Shown: piece by piece, positions 52,918 to 61,284 of the stretch | How the letters are laid out: each line of letters starts with the position of its first letter | How positions within the stretch are numbered: position 1 is the stretch's first letter | Source: an uncultured Bacteroides sp. | GTDB taxonomy: Bacteria; Bacteroidota; Bacteroidia; Bacteroidales; Bacteroidaceae | Length of the DNA: 64,000 bases | Direction: 5' to 3' | Assembly (NCBI GenBank): GCA_949294185.1 | Contig: CASFGA010000001.1 | Coordinates: 124,001 to 188,000 of the forward strand | Translations under genes and position numbers: made by a program | Notes under the pieces: model-generated | Databases searched by the model: none | Told to the model about the DNA's origin: nothing | Seen by the model: only the letters and a program-made list of their open reading frames with translations

Positions 52918-53949
52918 TTACATCCGTCGGATTTGTGCAAACGACTCGAAGACATATTTCCGGTGATGGCTCAGAAACTTCTTATGCGGGCGGAAAAACT
53001 CGTCTTTGGGGATGAAAATCTTTTTTCCATTGTATTCCTGATAAAGCCATGTATCGGCAAGCTTCTCCGACACCACGATGGTATAATCATCGGCTATGGT
53101 GAAGAATCCTTTGTCGAAAGCGAAATGCATGTCGCGACACAGGGCTATACCGTTACAGGGCAGGAATGTTCCCTTGTGAGCCTGCGGCTGGATGTGCGCC
53201 GCCTCTAAATTAAACAGGTCGCGGTCGTCGGTGGTATAACGCATCACCCGGCCGGTAACGGCACACCGGTACTGATAAGCGTTCATTACCAATTCCCTGA
53301 AAAGTGTGGAAGTAAATATGGCAGCACCTCTGTCTATTTCCAAAGAATCGTCTTCCGCTTCCTCGCTTTCATGCAGCAATATGGAATCGGACTCCTTGCC
53401 CAACAACTGATAGGCATCTTCTGCAAACCGAACTTCCCTGTCTCCGAATGTCGGACGGGTTATATAGGGCAATTCATCGATGATTCCAAAGTTGGTCTTG
53501 CCTTTCGACTTCTCCGAAAGATCCTGATACCCCGCATCCGCAGGAGTTATTCTCGTAAGGGCATAACACAATCCCTCTGACTCAATCCGCTCGAAGACTA
53601 CATAATCGCCCTCCCTGAAAAGATATCCCGGATCAATCTCACTGTTCATGTAAAGCCTTACCTCGTTCCGGGGATTGGCTTTGGTATAGGCAATGTCGGC
53701 AAAGCGTTGGTTGTGATAGTCCATCGTGCACCACACTTTCGCATGCCCGTGCAGATACATCGGAATGATGGATATAAGTATCTTGTCGTTGAGCACGACG
53801 GAAGAAAGGTGGGGAAAGAAGTCCAAAAACTTTTTTGATATCAGAAAATATCTTCCTCGCTTGGGGCTGCCTCCTTCCTTGCCTATGGAACCCATCTCCT
53901 GGAATCCCACCTTGTGCACATAATATCTGGACATCACATCAAACATCAT
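52918..53949 (-). CDS. HNH restriction endonuclease candidate
   Basis: 343 residues. The C-terminal 110 residues are an HNH nuclease domain of the HNH_2 type: AYQYRCAVTGR, then LEAAHIQPQAHKG with the catalytic His, NGIALCRDMHFAFDKGFF with the Asn and final His. The N-terminal about 200 residues contain a beta-rich region (HAKVWCTMDYHN, EVRLYMNSEIDPGY, GDYVVFERIE) that I cannot assign but which would be the place for DNA recognition. The gene overlaps the end of the upstream cytosine methyltransferase by 11 bases, which strongly suggests that it is the endonuclease of this restriction-modification operon. Confidence 0.8.
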   Translation of the reverse strand: MMFDVMSRYYVHKVGFQEMGSIGKEGGSPKRGRYFLISKKFLDFFPHLSSVVLNDKILISIIPMYLHGHAKVWCTMDYHNQRFADIAYTKANPRNEVRLYMNSEIDPGYLFREGDYVVFERIESEGLCYALTRITPADAGYQDLSEKSKGKTNFGIIDELPYITRPTFGDREVRFAEDAYQLLGKESDSILLHESEEAEDDSLEIDRGAAIFTSTLFRELVMNAYQYRCAVTGRVMRYTTDDRDLFNLEAAHIQPQAHKGTFLPCNGIALCRDMHFAFDKGFFTIADDYTIVVSEKLADTWLYQEYNGKKIFIPKDEFFRPHKKFLSHHRKYVFESFAQIRRM

Positions 53950-55201
53950 AGGTCTTTATGAATTTAATTAACGCTTCAGCTATAATCTTTGCAAATCCGG
54001 GCGGTACGGCATTCCCTATCATCTTGTACTGGGCACCCATGGAACCCTCGAAGATGAAGTCGTCATCGAAAGACTGCAACCGGGCCGCCTCACGGACAGT
54101 AATGCTCCGAGCCTGTTCCGGGTCGGGATGGATATGGCGCATCCCGTCTTTATACAGATGGGCAGGAATCGTATTGCTCGGCTCATCGGGGCGAAGCACA
54201 TAATACTTGTGCACATTGCTTCTTTTTCCCGTCATGGCCGTATACAAATCCTTCAGACTCTCAGCGGTGACATACTCATTCCGCCCCGAACGGATATCAT
54301 CAGCCAGCAGACGGAATATCCGGATGTCTCTCAGGTTATGATAACGAGGCACATGATTGGGCATCTCACAGCTGTCACCGGCAGACCGATGAGACACACC
54401 CTGATTTTCATCCGCCTTTTCCCCATCCGGATAAAATCCCGGCAAGTCGCCGATCGCTTCATTCACCGTCCGCCGTTCCCGCTTGAAGGAAGGCAATATC
54501 TTTTGGTAAAAGGCATCAAATATCTTCTCCCGTCCCTGTTCGTTTCCGAACAGATCATAGGTCACTTTTCCCTTGAACCAGTCATTACGGATTCCCAACA
54601 GTATGACGCGCCGACGGTGTTGGGGAACACCGAAATCGGCTACATCGTAAACGGCTTGCCGCAAATCGGCCGTTATGCTGTATCCCGCATCTGCAAACGC
54701 CGAAGTAATCAACTGCGGGATAGGAGTTCCATCCGGATTTGCACTCAGCATTCCGACCACATTTTCAAAGATAAAGAATTTCGGACGAAATCTCTCAAGA
54801 ACCTTGATATAACTTTCAAACAAAAAATTCCGGTAGTCATTTTTCATTCCATGCGGATCCCGTATCCGTCCGGCCAAGGAATATGCCTGACAGGGAGGGC
54901 CTCCGATGATTACATCCACTTTCTTCCGTCCCACAAGCTTCGCCAGTCCCACATGCTTGCCATAGGCAGCGTCGTCAAACCCTCTCAGCAACTCGTCGGT
55001 ACGCCGGATGTCAAAGCGGACGACCTCCTGCTCCGCCGCTTCATAATGCCACTTATCCTCCAGCCGTTTCCGCAGTGTAAGACAGGGAGCCTCCTCCCAT
55101 TCCACCGATGCCAAAGCCCTGAAATGTCCTTCTTGCAGGAAACCGTCCAACAGTCCCCCGCATCCGGCAAACAGATCAATCAGATTGAATCTCCTTTTCA
55201 T
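53939..55201 (-). CDS. DNA C5-cytosine methyltransferase, 420 residues
   Basis: All core motifs are present: I (LIDLFAGCGGLLDGF), IV with the catalytic Cys (GGPPCQAYSLAGR), VI (FENVVGM), VIII (QHRRRVILLG), IX (TVREAARLQSF) and X (MIGNAVPPGFA). The target recognition region between VIII and IX is long (about 200-350). It methylates cytosine in a specific site and protects it from the HNH enzyme encoded downstream. Its start overlaps the stop of the second methyltransferase by four bases. The two methyltransferases are clearly different in sequence, so they probably do not modify the same strand or site. Confidence 0.92.
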   Translation of the reverse strand: MKRRFNLIDLFAGCGGLLDGFLQEGHFRALASVEWEEAPCLTLRKRLEDKWHYEAAEQEVVRFDIRRTDELLRGFDDAAYGKHVGLAKLVGRKKVDVIIGGPPCQAYSLAGRIRDPHGMKNDYRNFLFESYIKVLERFRPKFFIFENVVGMLSANPDGTPIPQLITSAFADAGYSITADLRQAVYDVADFGVPQHRRRVILLGIRNDWFKGKVTYDLFGNEQGREKIFDAFYQKILPSFKRERRTVNEAIGDLPGFYPDGEKADENQGVSHRSAGDSCEMPNHVPRYHNLRDIRIFRLLADDIRSGRNEYVTAESLKDLYTAMTGKRSNVHKYYVLRPDEPSNTIPAHLYKDGMRHIHPDPEQARSITVREAARLQSFDDDFIFEGSMGAQYKMIGNAVPPGFAKIIAEALIKFIKTYDV

Positions 55202-56262
55202 TTCAGATATTTTTTTATTGCTTCGGCCATCTCGTATGCCAACAAGACCGGAACGGCGTTTCCCACCTGCCTGTCCTGCTGGGTTTTGCTTCCCAAAAAC
55301 ACAAAGTCATCAGGAAACGATTGCAGACGGGCGCTCTCGCGCACCGTAGGACATCGGTTCCACCGGTAATGAAAGATGTTCCGATGCCCCGTGTCGACTG
55401 TTCTCGACGGCTTGTCACTGGCATAGCGTGTCCATGCCATGTGGAAATTGCGGCTTTTGCCCACCCCTTCCGGCAAATCCTTGTAGTTTCCTCCGTCGGG
55501 AACCTGAGCTATGACCTCCTTGACAAAACTTTTATGATTGATGGCCACATGATTATACAATATATCATTGTCCCCCCGCATCTTTCGCTGATAATCATTC
55601 TGCGGAGGCAATTCATACCGCGCCGTCTCCTCCCCCAAACAGTGTTCTAAAGAAGGCAGGTCGCCGATAGCCTGCGAACAGGTGATGTAATGCTCCTCAT
55701 CCAGTACCGGAGGAGGAAAAGAAAATGCAGCCCGTGACCTTTTAATTCCGACAAAAACCAGACGCTTGCGGATTTGCGGAACACCATAATCAGCCGCACA
55801 TACAATCTTCGACGAAACCTTATACTTCAAAGCCTCCAGACGCCTGATGATTTCTTCTTTGACGGCTCCCTTATACAGCGTTTCCATCCCAGGCACATTC
55901 TCTATCAAAAAGGCCTGAGGCTTGAAAAGAGATATGGCTTTTATCATGGCCAGATACAGTTCGTTCCGCTTGTCCTCGAAATTGCGCGGGCCAGTCAGAC
56001 TAAATCCCTGGCAGGGCGGGCCACCGATAACCACATCCACTGTCTGTCCGCCGACTGCATCCCGGATAATCTTGAAAGAATCTTTGGAAGACAAATCCAA
56101 CCTAAGTCCTTTTGCTTCAGCATGGTTGTGCTCAAAAGTATTGAGGGCACTCTGTTCAAAGTCCACCCCCAACAAAATCCGGTAACCTGCCTCCTCAAAT
56201 CCTTTCGACAGTCCTCCGCACCCGCAAAACAAGTCAATGACATTATATTTCCTATCATTCAT
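55198..56262 (-). CDS. DNA C5-cytosine methyltransferase, 354 residues
   Basis: The second enzyme of the pair. Motifs: I (VIDLFCGCGGLSKGF), IV with catalytic Cys (GGPPCQGFSLTGP), VI (LIENVPGM), VIII (QIRKRLVFVG), IX (TVRESARLQSF), X (QVGNAVPVLLAYEM). The recognition region between VIII and IX is short (about 175-290). Lies six bases downstream of vsr and overlaps the next methyltransferase by four bases. One of the two would be expected to pair with Vsr in the protection against deamination at the methylated site. Confidence 0.92.
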   Translation of the reverse strand: MNDRKYNVIDLFCGCGGLSKGFEEAGYRILLGVDFEQSALNTFEHNHAEAKGLRLDLSSKDSFKIIRDAVGGQTVDVVIGGPPCQGFSLTGPRNFEDKRNELYLAMIKAISLFKPQAFLIENVPGMETLYKGAVKEEIIRRLEALKYKVSSKIVCAADYGVPQIRKRLVFVGIKRSRAAFSFPPPVLDEEHYITCSQAIGDLPSLEHCLGEETARYELPPQNDYQRKMRGDNDILYNHVAINHKSFVKEVIAQVPDGGNYKDLPEGVGKSRNFHMAWTRYASDKPSRTVDTGHRNIFHYRWNRCPTVRESARLQSFPDDFVFLGSKTQQDRQVGNAVPVLLAYEMAEAIKKYLK

Positions 56263-56268
56263 CCCTTT

Positions 56269-56784
56269 TCAAGCTTTACTTTTTTCATATCGAACCTCCT
56301 CTTCGGCTGCATCCGGCAGTTTCTCATCAGACACATCATACGGTCTGGCTCCGAAATTGAGCAGCAACATTTTGTTCAAAGTATAAACCAACCCCTCCAA
56401 AGTCTCCTGCCGGACTTTCGGCCGCAGCTGACACTCCCAAACCTGAATGACATGCCACCCCATGTCGCGCAGCCGGATGCGTTCATCAAGGTCACGCCGG
56501 CGGTTCCGCTCAATCTTGTTCTGCCAGAATGCCGTGTTCGACTTCGGCAGGACATAATACCTGCACCCTTCATGCCCGTGCCAGAAACAGCCGTTCACAA
56601 AGATAACCGTCCGATATTTGCGGAGAACGATGTCCGGACACCCCGGCAACCTCCTGACATGTATCCGGTAACGGAACCCCCTGGCGAAAAGAAATTTCCG
56701 GACGATAAGCTCCGGCTTCGTGTTGCGCCCGCGTATCCGCGACATGCAGCGGTGCCTCTGCTCTGGAGTCAGTTTGTCAGCCAT
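56269..56784 (-). CDS. vsr: Very short patch repair endonuclease
   Basis: 171 residues with the Vsr signatures: RHRCMSRIRGRNTKPE at the N-terminus, PGCPDIVLRKYRTVIFVNGCFWHGH (described by its parts: PDIV with the catalytic Asp, and the GCFWHGH zinc/metal block), and CRYYVLPKSN. Vsr nicks DNA 5' of the thymine in T:G mismatches that arise when 5-methylcytosine deaminates, and starts short-patch repair. The family length is about 135-160 residues; the C-terminal acidic tail after residue 145 is extra. First gene of the restriction-modification operon, with a promoter about 25 bases upstream. Confidence 0.93.
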   Translation of the reverse strand: MADKLTPEQRHRCMSRIRGRNTKPELIVRKFLFARGFRYRIHVRRLPGCPDIVLRKYRTVIFVNGCFWHGHEGCRYYVLPKSNTAFWQNKIERNRRRDLDERIRLRDMGWHVIQVWECQLRPKVRQETLEGLVYTLNKMLLLNFGARPYDVSDEKLPDAAEEEVRYEKSKA

Positions 56785-56808
56785 ATTCGTTTCCTATCCT
56801 TTCCGATG

Positions 56809-56839
56809 CGAAGATACAACATTCCCCCCACCTTTCCAA
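56809..56839 (-). promoter_or_regulatory. Promoter of the vsr / methyltransferase / HNH operon
   Basis: On the minus strand TTG (56839-56837), 20 bases, TATCTTCG (56816-56809), a 7-of-8 match to the -7 box. Transcription would begin about 18 bases before the vsr ATG. The remaining part of 56840-56961 shows no supported feature. Confidence 0.55.
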
Positions 56840-56961
56840 GTCCGTCCGTTTTCCTTTCACCGCAAGCGGCGGATTCCATCAGGGCAAAAACTTTTTTTTG
56901 CATGCAGACAAAACCTGATTAAGATGCGTCAGAAAGCACCCGCCATCCTGACCCTATGCGG

Positions 56962-58167
56962 TCATGAAGCAAACAACCGGCTTCGGGCCAACAGCGCAGA
57001 ACCCACGGCATTGGCCTTGTCTTTCAGTTCTGAAAGCACAATGCCCCCACTGGGATACATCAGATTCAGCGTATAGCGGCGCACGGCTGAGATAACGGGA
57101 GGAAGCAGATAATTTCCCGCCCGTGACAGTTCTCCTCCGATAATGACCTGCTCCGGATTGAATATGTTAATCAGGTCGCTGACATGCCGTCCCAACTTGG
57201 CTCCGATTTCCTCCACCAGTTCGATGGCAAGCACATCTTCACGTTCCACCACCGCAAGAATGTCGTCCAGTGTTATCTCGTCCACAGACTTCTCTTGCGC
57301 AAGGATGGAACTCTCGCCTTGATGCAGGCGTTCGACAAACTTGCGGTAAAGCGCCGATCCTGAAACCTCCGTTTCGATGCAGCCCTTCTTTCCGCATTCA
57401 CAGATCTGCTGATTATCGTATCCGTAGTTATGCCCGAACTCCCCCGAGAATCCCGACATGCCGTTATACAGTTTTCCGTCGACAATAAAGGCCATTCCCA
57501 ATCCCCAATTCACATTAATAAATATAAGATTGTCGGAACAGCGCTCGCTTCGCTTCATAAACTCTCCGTATGCCATTGCGCGGCTGTCATTGTCCACGCA
57601 TACACTCAGACCGACACGTTTCGCGAGCAAAGAGCTTATCGGATGCTTGTCGCCGAAATTCAGCCGCGTATAGTTGCATCCTTTCTTCGGATTCACCCGC
57701 CCGCTCATTCCGACACAGACATTCAGTATCTTGTCCCGCTTTACCGACAGAGAATCAACAAACCGGTTTATCTCTCCCGACAGACGGTCGACCGCCTCCA
57801 TCGTATTGTCAAGCATGAAAGGAACCCGCATCTCCAAGCGAAGCACATCTCCCTTAAAGTTTATCAAGGCAAAGCTCAGTGAATCCTGCTTCAAGTCTAC
57901 GCCGACAAAATAGCCGGACTCGGCATTCAGCCCGTAAAGACTTGGATGACGGCCTCCTGCCGTTTCCAGTTTCCCGCAGTCCTCCACATAACCTTCCGCA
58001 CAAAGCTCTTCGATAATTTTGGTGACAGTAGGCACACTGAGTCCCATATTTTTCGACAAGTCGGTTATCGTGGTTTCGCCTTTATAAATCAACAGCGTAA
58101 TGATGCGCTGCTTCATCAAAGCCGTCTTCGTCCCTTTCTGAATATCTGTCAATAAAGCCCTTTTCAT
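56962..58167 (-). CDS. ROK-family transcriptional repressor (NagC/XylR type)
   Basis: 401 residues from the ATG at 58167. An in-frame ATG at 58185 coincides with the expected transcription start downstream of the -7 box TAATTTTG (58198-58191), so the shorter start is preferred. An N-terminal winged helix (ITDLSKNMGLSVPTVTKIIEEL) is followed by a sugar-kinase-like ROK domain with the zinc motif CECGKKGC and GFSGEFGHNYG, and IFNPEQVIIGGEL near the C-terminus. Family members repress sugar genes until an amino sugar or its phosphate binds. It is divergent from nagB, so control of nagB and the following gene is inferred. An AT-rich imperfect palindrome at 58196-58214 could be its operator. Confidence 0.88.
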   Translation of the reverse strand: MKRALLTDIQKGTKTALMKQRIITLLIYKGETTITDLSKNMGLSVPTVTKIIEELCAEGYVEDCGKLETAGGRHPSLYGLNAESGYFVGVDLKQDSLSFALINFKGDVLRLEMRVPFMLDNTMEAVDRLSGEINRFVDSLSVKRDKILNVCVGMSGRVNPKKGCNYTRLNFGDKHPISSLLAKRVGLSVCVDNDSRAMAYGEFMKRSERCSDNLIFINVNWGLGMAFIVDGKLYNGMSGFSGEFGHNYGYDNQQICECGKKGCIETEVSGSALYRKFVERLHQGESSILAQEKSVDEITLDDILAVVEREDVLAIELVEEIGAKLGRHVSDLINIFNPEQVIIGGELSRAGNYLLPPVISAVRRYTLNLMYPSGGIVLSELKDKANAVGSALLARSRLFAS

Positions 58168-58247
58168 ATTCACAATTTTATGCAACTCTACAAAATTAAT
58201 TATTTTATTTAATAACGGATGGTTTCAAACAGAAAAAAAACTATTTG

Positions 58248-58279
58248 TTTGTCTATATTCATAATCATTAATATCTTTG
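58248..58279 (+). promoter_or_regulatory. Promoter of nagB
   Basis: TTTG (58248-58251), 20 bases, TATCTTTG (58272-58279), a perfect Bacteroidales promoter. It contains the -7 box immediately before the upstream in-frame ATG at 58281, which therefore lies before the likely transcription start and cannot be the initiation codon. Confidence 0.75.
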
Positions 58280-58319
58280 CATGGATAGAATAAAGAATCA
58301 ACTTAAACTTCATACAACC

Positions 58320-59111
58320 ATGAGAGTAATTATTGAACCCGACTATCAGGCCTTGTCAAACTGGGCCGCAAACTATGTTGCCAACAAAATCAATGCAGCC
58401 CAACCGACAGAAGAGAAGCCTTTCGTATTGGGGCTTCCCACCGGTTCATCGCCGCTAGGCATGTATAAAGCACTTATTGAGCTGAACAAAAAAGGAATTG
58501 TTTCATTCCGAAACGTGGTGACCTTCAATATGGACGAATATGTTGGCCTGCCCGAATCGCACCCGGAGAGCTATCACTCATTCATGTTCAACAATTTCTT
58601 CAACCACATTGATATCCGCAAAGAGAACATTCACATCCTGAACGGAAATGCGGCTGACCTGCATGCCGAATGCGAAAACTACGAGAAAGAAATCGAGAAG
58701 TTTGGAGGAATCGACCTGTTTTTAGGCGGCATCGGGCCGGACGGACATATCGCATTCAACGAACCGGGCTCGTCATTGGCTTCGCGCACCCGTGTCAAGA
58801 CACTGACCACCGATACCATCATCGCCAATTCACGCTTCTTCGACAACGATGTAAACAAGGTTCCCAAGACTGCGCTTACCGTAGGCGTGGCTACGGTATT
58901 GGCCGCACGCGAGGTGCTCATCATCTGCAACGGCCACAACAAGGCACGCGCCCTGCAACATGCCATCGAAGGGGGAATTACCCAAATGTGGACCATCAGC
59001 GCCTTGCAGATGCACCGCCACGGCATCATTGTCTGCGACGAGGCTGCCACCGACGAACTGAAGGTCAGCACCTACAAATATTTCAAAGACATCGAGAAAA
59101 ACAATCTCTGA
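58320..59111 (+). CDS. nagB: Glucosamine-6-phosphate deaminase
   Basis: A 263-residue cytosolic enzyme that converts glucosamine-6-phosphate to fructose-6-phosphate and ammonia, the entry of amino sugars into glycolysis. Starting at the ATG at 58320 puts the catalytic residues at the classical NagB numbers: Asp72 (NMDEY), Asp141 and His143 ([10 protein letters not shown]), Glu148 (NEPG). The phosphate loop [11 protein letters not shown] is intact. An ATG at 58281 lies in the promoter and is rejected. The ROK repressor is divergent, and the NagB/PIG-L fusion gene follows after 56 bases. Confidence 0.96.
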   Translation: MRVIIEPDYQALSNWAANYVANKINAAQPTEEKPFVLGLPTGSSPLGMYKALIELNKKGIVSFRNVVTFNMDEYVGLPESHPESYHSFMFNNFFNHIDIRKENIHILNGNAADLHAECENYEKEIEKFGGIDLFLGGIGPDGHIAFNEPGSSLASRTRVKTLTTDTIIANSRFFDNDVNKVPKTALTVGVATVLAAREVLIICNGHNKARALQHAIEGGITQMWTISALQMHRHGIIVCDEAATDELKVSTYKYFKDIEKNNL

Positions 59112-59167
59112 TGCCGGGCAAACGGTTTTTTCAAAAGACTATACGACTATTTTAACCTTACACAATT

Positions 59168-61153
59168 ATGAGAACAAATCTCAGTTCACAAATATCACTG
59201 AACCGTGTGTCTCCACGCTACTATAAAGTAGACAGTGCGGTTGAGCGTTCCGTATTGACCCGCCTTGAAAAGATACAGACCAACATCTTCGAAACGATGG
59301 AAGAAGGCACCCAACAGATAGCCGATGAAATCATTTCAAGGATAAAGGACAAGCAACGCGAAGGAAAGTTCTGCACAATCGCTTTCGGCACAGGGGCTTC
59401 CCTGCGTCCGCTCTTCACCGAACTGATCCGCCGGCACAAGGAAGACGGGATAAGCTTCAGGAATGTGGTCATCTTCAACCTGTATGAATATTATCCGCTC
59501 ACCGAAGGAGCCGGAAGCAGCTTCACCCATCTCACCAAGCTATTCCTTTCACACATGGACATCGACCGTCAGAATGTGTTTACCATGGACGGAAGCATCC
59601 CGCAAGAAGCCATCATTGACCATTGCCGCCTGTATGAGCAGCGGATTCAGACATACGGAGGCATCGACATCGCCGTGATGGGCATCGGCCGCGAGGGAAA
59701 CATCGGCATGAACGAGCCGGGTTCGCAGGCAAGCTCCACCACCCGACTGATATTGACCAGTGCCACTTCGCGCGCTGAATCGGCAAGAAACATCGGAGTG
59801 GACAACCTTCCCCCGTGTTCCATCACCATGGGAATCCATACCATCCTCAGCTCACGCAAGGTTTACGTGCTTGCATGGGGAGAAGACAAGGCCGACATCA
59901 TCAAGAATGCGGTGGAAGACAAGGTTTCGGACACGCTGCCGGCTTCTTACCTGCAACTTCACACCAACGCCACCGTATGCATCGACCTGGCTGCCGCCGC
60001 TCACCTGACCCGCATCCAACGCCCGTGGCTCGTTACCAACTGTGAATGGAACGACAAGCTGATACGAAGCGCCATCGCCTGGCTGTGCAGCGTGCTGAAC
60101 AAGCCAATCTTGAAACTGACTAACAAGGACTACAACGAAAACGGCCTGAGCGAACTGCTGGCTCTCTATGGCTCGGCATACAATGTAAATATAAAGGTGT
60201 TCAACGACCTGCAACATACCATTACCGGATGGCCGGGCGGGAAGCCGAATGCAGATGACACTTACCGTCCCGAACGTGCCAAGCCGTTTCCCAAACGGGT
60301 CATTGTTTTCTCTCCGCATCCGGATGACGACGTTATTTCAATGGGAGGAACCATCCGCCGTCTTGTGCAACAGGGACATGAAGTGCACATTGCTTACGAA
60401 ACCTCGGGCAATATCGCCGTGGGCGACGAAGAAGTGGTACGCTTCATGCACTTCATCAACGGATTCAACCAGTTGTTTGAAAACGGACAGGACAAGATTA
60501 TCAGCGACAAGTATGCTGAAATCAAGCAGTTCTTCCTGAACAAAAAGGAAGGGGATATCGACACACGCGACATTCTCACCATCAAGGGACTTATCCGCCG
60601 CGGCGAAGCACGCACGGCATGCACATACAACAAGATTCCGCTCAGCCGCTGCCACTTCCTCGACCTGCCGTTCTACGAAACGGGAAAGATTGAAAAAAAT
60701 CCGATCAGTGAAGCAGATGTGGCCATCGTGCAGAATCTGCTGCGTGAAGTAAAGCCTCACCAGATTTATGTGGCCGGAGACCTGGCCGATCCCCACGGCA
60801 CACACCGTGTCTGTACGGATGCCGTATTCGCCGCCATCGACGAGGAAAAGAACGCCGGTGCGGAATGGCTGAACGACTGCCGCATCTGGATGTACCGCGG
60901 AGCATGGGCGGAATGGGAAATCGAGAACATCGAAATGGCTGTTCCCCTGAGTCCGGAAGAGCTGCGTGCCAAACGAAACTCCATCCTGAAGCATCAGTCG
61001 CAGATGGAGAGTGCTCCGTTCCTGGGCAATGACGAACGGCTCTTCTGGCAGCGCAGTGAAGACCGCAACCGCGGAACGGCATCGCTGTACGACCATCTGG
61101 GACTGGCCTGCTACGAAGCCATGGAGGCTTTCGTTGAGTACAAGCCAATCTGA
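59168..61153 (+). CDS. Fusion of a degenerate NagB-like domain with a PIG-L deacetylase domain
   Basis: 661 residues. The N-terminal about 280 residues follow NagB over its length (IAFGTGASLRPLF, GIGREGNIGMNEPGS), but the catalytic residues are replaced: Asp72 becomes Tyr106, Asp141 becomes Glu176, His143 becomes Asn178; only Glu148 (Glu183) remains. Deaminase activity is unlikely; sugar-phosphate binding may persist. The C-terminal part from about residue 375 is a PIG-L/LmbE-type zinc de-N-acetylase with SPHPDDDVISMGG (zinc ligands His/Asp, near 383-388) and AGDLADPHGTHRVC near residue 540. This suggests an enzyme that deacetylates an N-acetylglucosamine derivative, with a pseudo-NagB domain as binder or scaffold. 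Encoded directly after nagB, in its operon. Confidence 0.82.
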   Translation: MRTNLSSQISLNRVSPRYYKVDSAVERSVLTRLEKIQTNIFETMEEGTQQIADEIISRIKDKQREGKFCTIAFGTGASLRPLFTELIRRHKEDGISFRNVVIFNLYEYYPLTEGAGSSFTHLTKLFLSHMDIDRQNVFTMDGSIPQEAIIDHCRLYEQRIQTYGGIDIAVMGIGREGNIGMNEPGSQASSTTRLILTSATSRAESARNIGVDNLPPCSITMGIHTILSSRKVYVLAWGEDKADIIKNAVEDKVSDTLPASYLQLHTNATVCIDLAAAAHLTRIQRPWLVTNCEWNDKLIRSAIAWLCSVLNKPILKLTNKDYNENGLSELLALYGSAYNVNIKVFNDLQHTITGWPGGKPNADDTYRPERAKPFPKRVIVFSPHPDDDVISMGGTIRRLVQQGHEVHIAYETSGNIAVGDEEVVRFMHFINGFNQLFENGQDKIISDKYAEIKQFFLNKKEGDIDTRDILTIKGLIRRGEARTACTYNKIPLSRCHFLDLPFYETGKIEKNPISEADVAIVQNLLREVKPHQIYVAGDLADPHGTHRVCTDAVFAAIDEEKNAGAEWLNDCRIWMYRGAWAEWEIENIEMAVPLSPEELRAKRNSILKHQSQMESAPFLGNDERLFWQRSEDRNRGTASLYDHLGLACYEAMEAFVEYKPI

Positions 61154-61284
61154 CACATCTGACGCATATACGACCAAGCCTGACTGCATCCGCAGACCGG
61201 ACTTGGCCGTACATGTATCAGAAGCAACCTTAAAACCTACAGACATCCCTTTACAAACTACACTCATTATATAATCGATATGTT

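Noticed and set aside
58281..58283. ATG as start of nagB
   Set aside because: It directly follows the -7 box and precedes the expected transcription start; the ATG at 58320 restores the classical NagB residue numbers.
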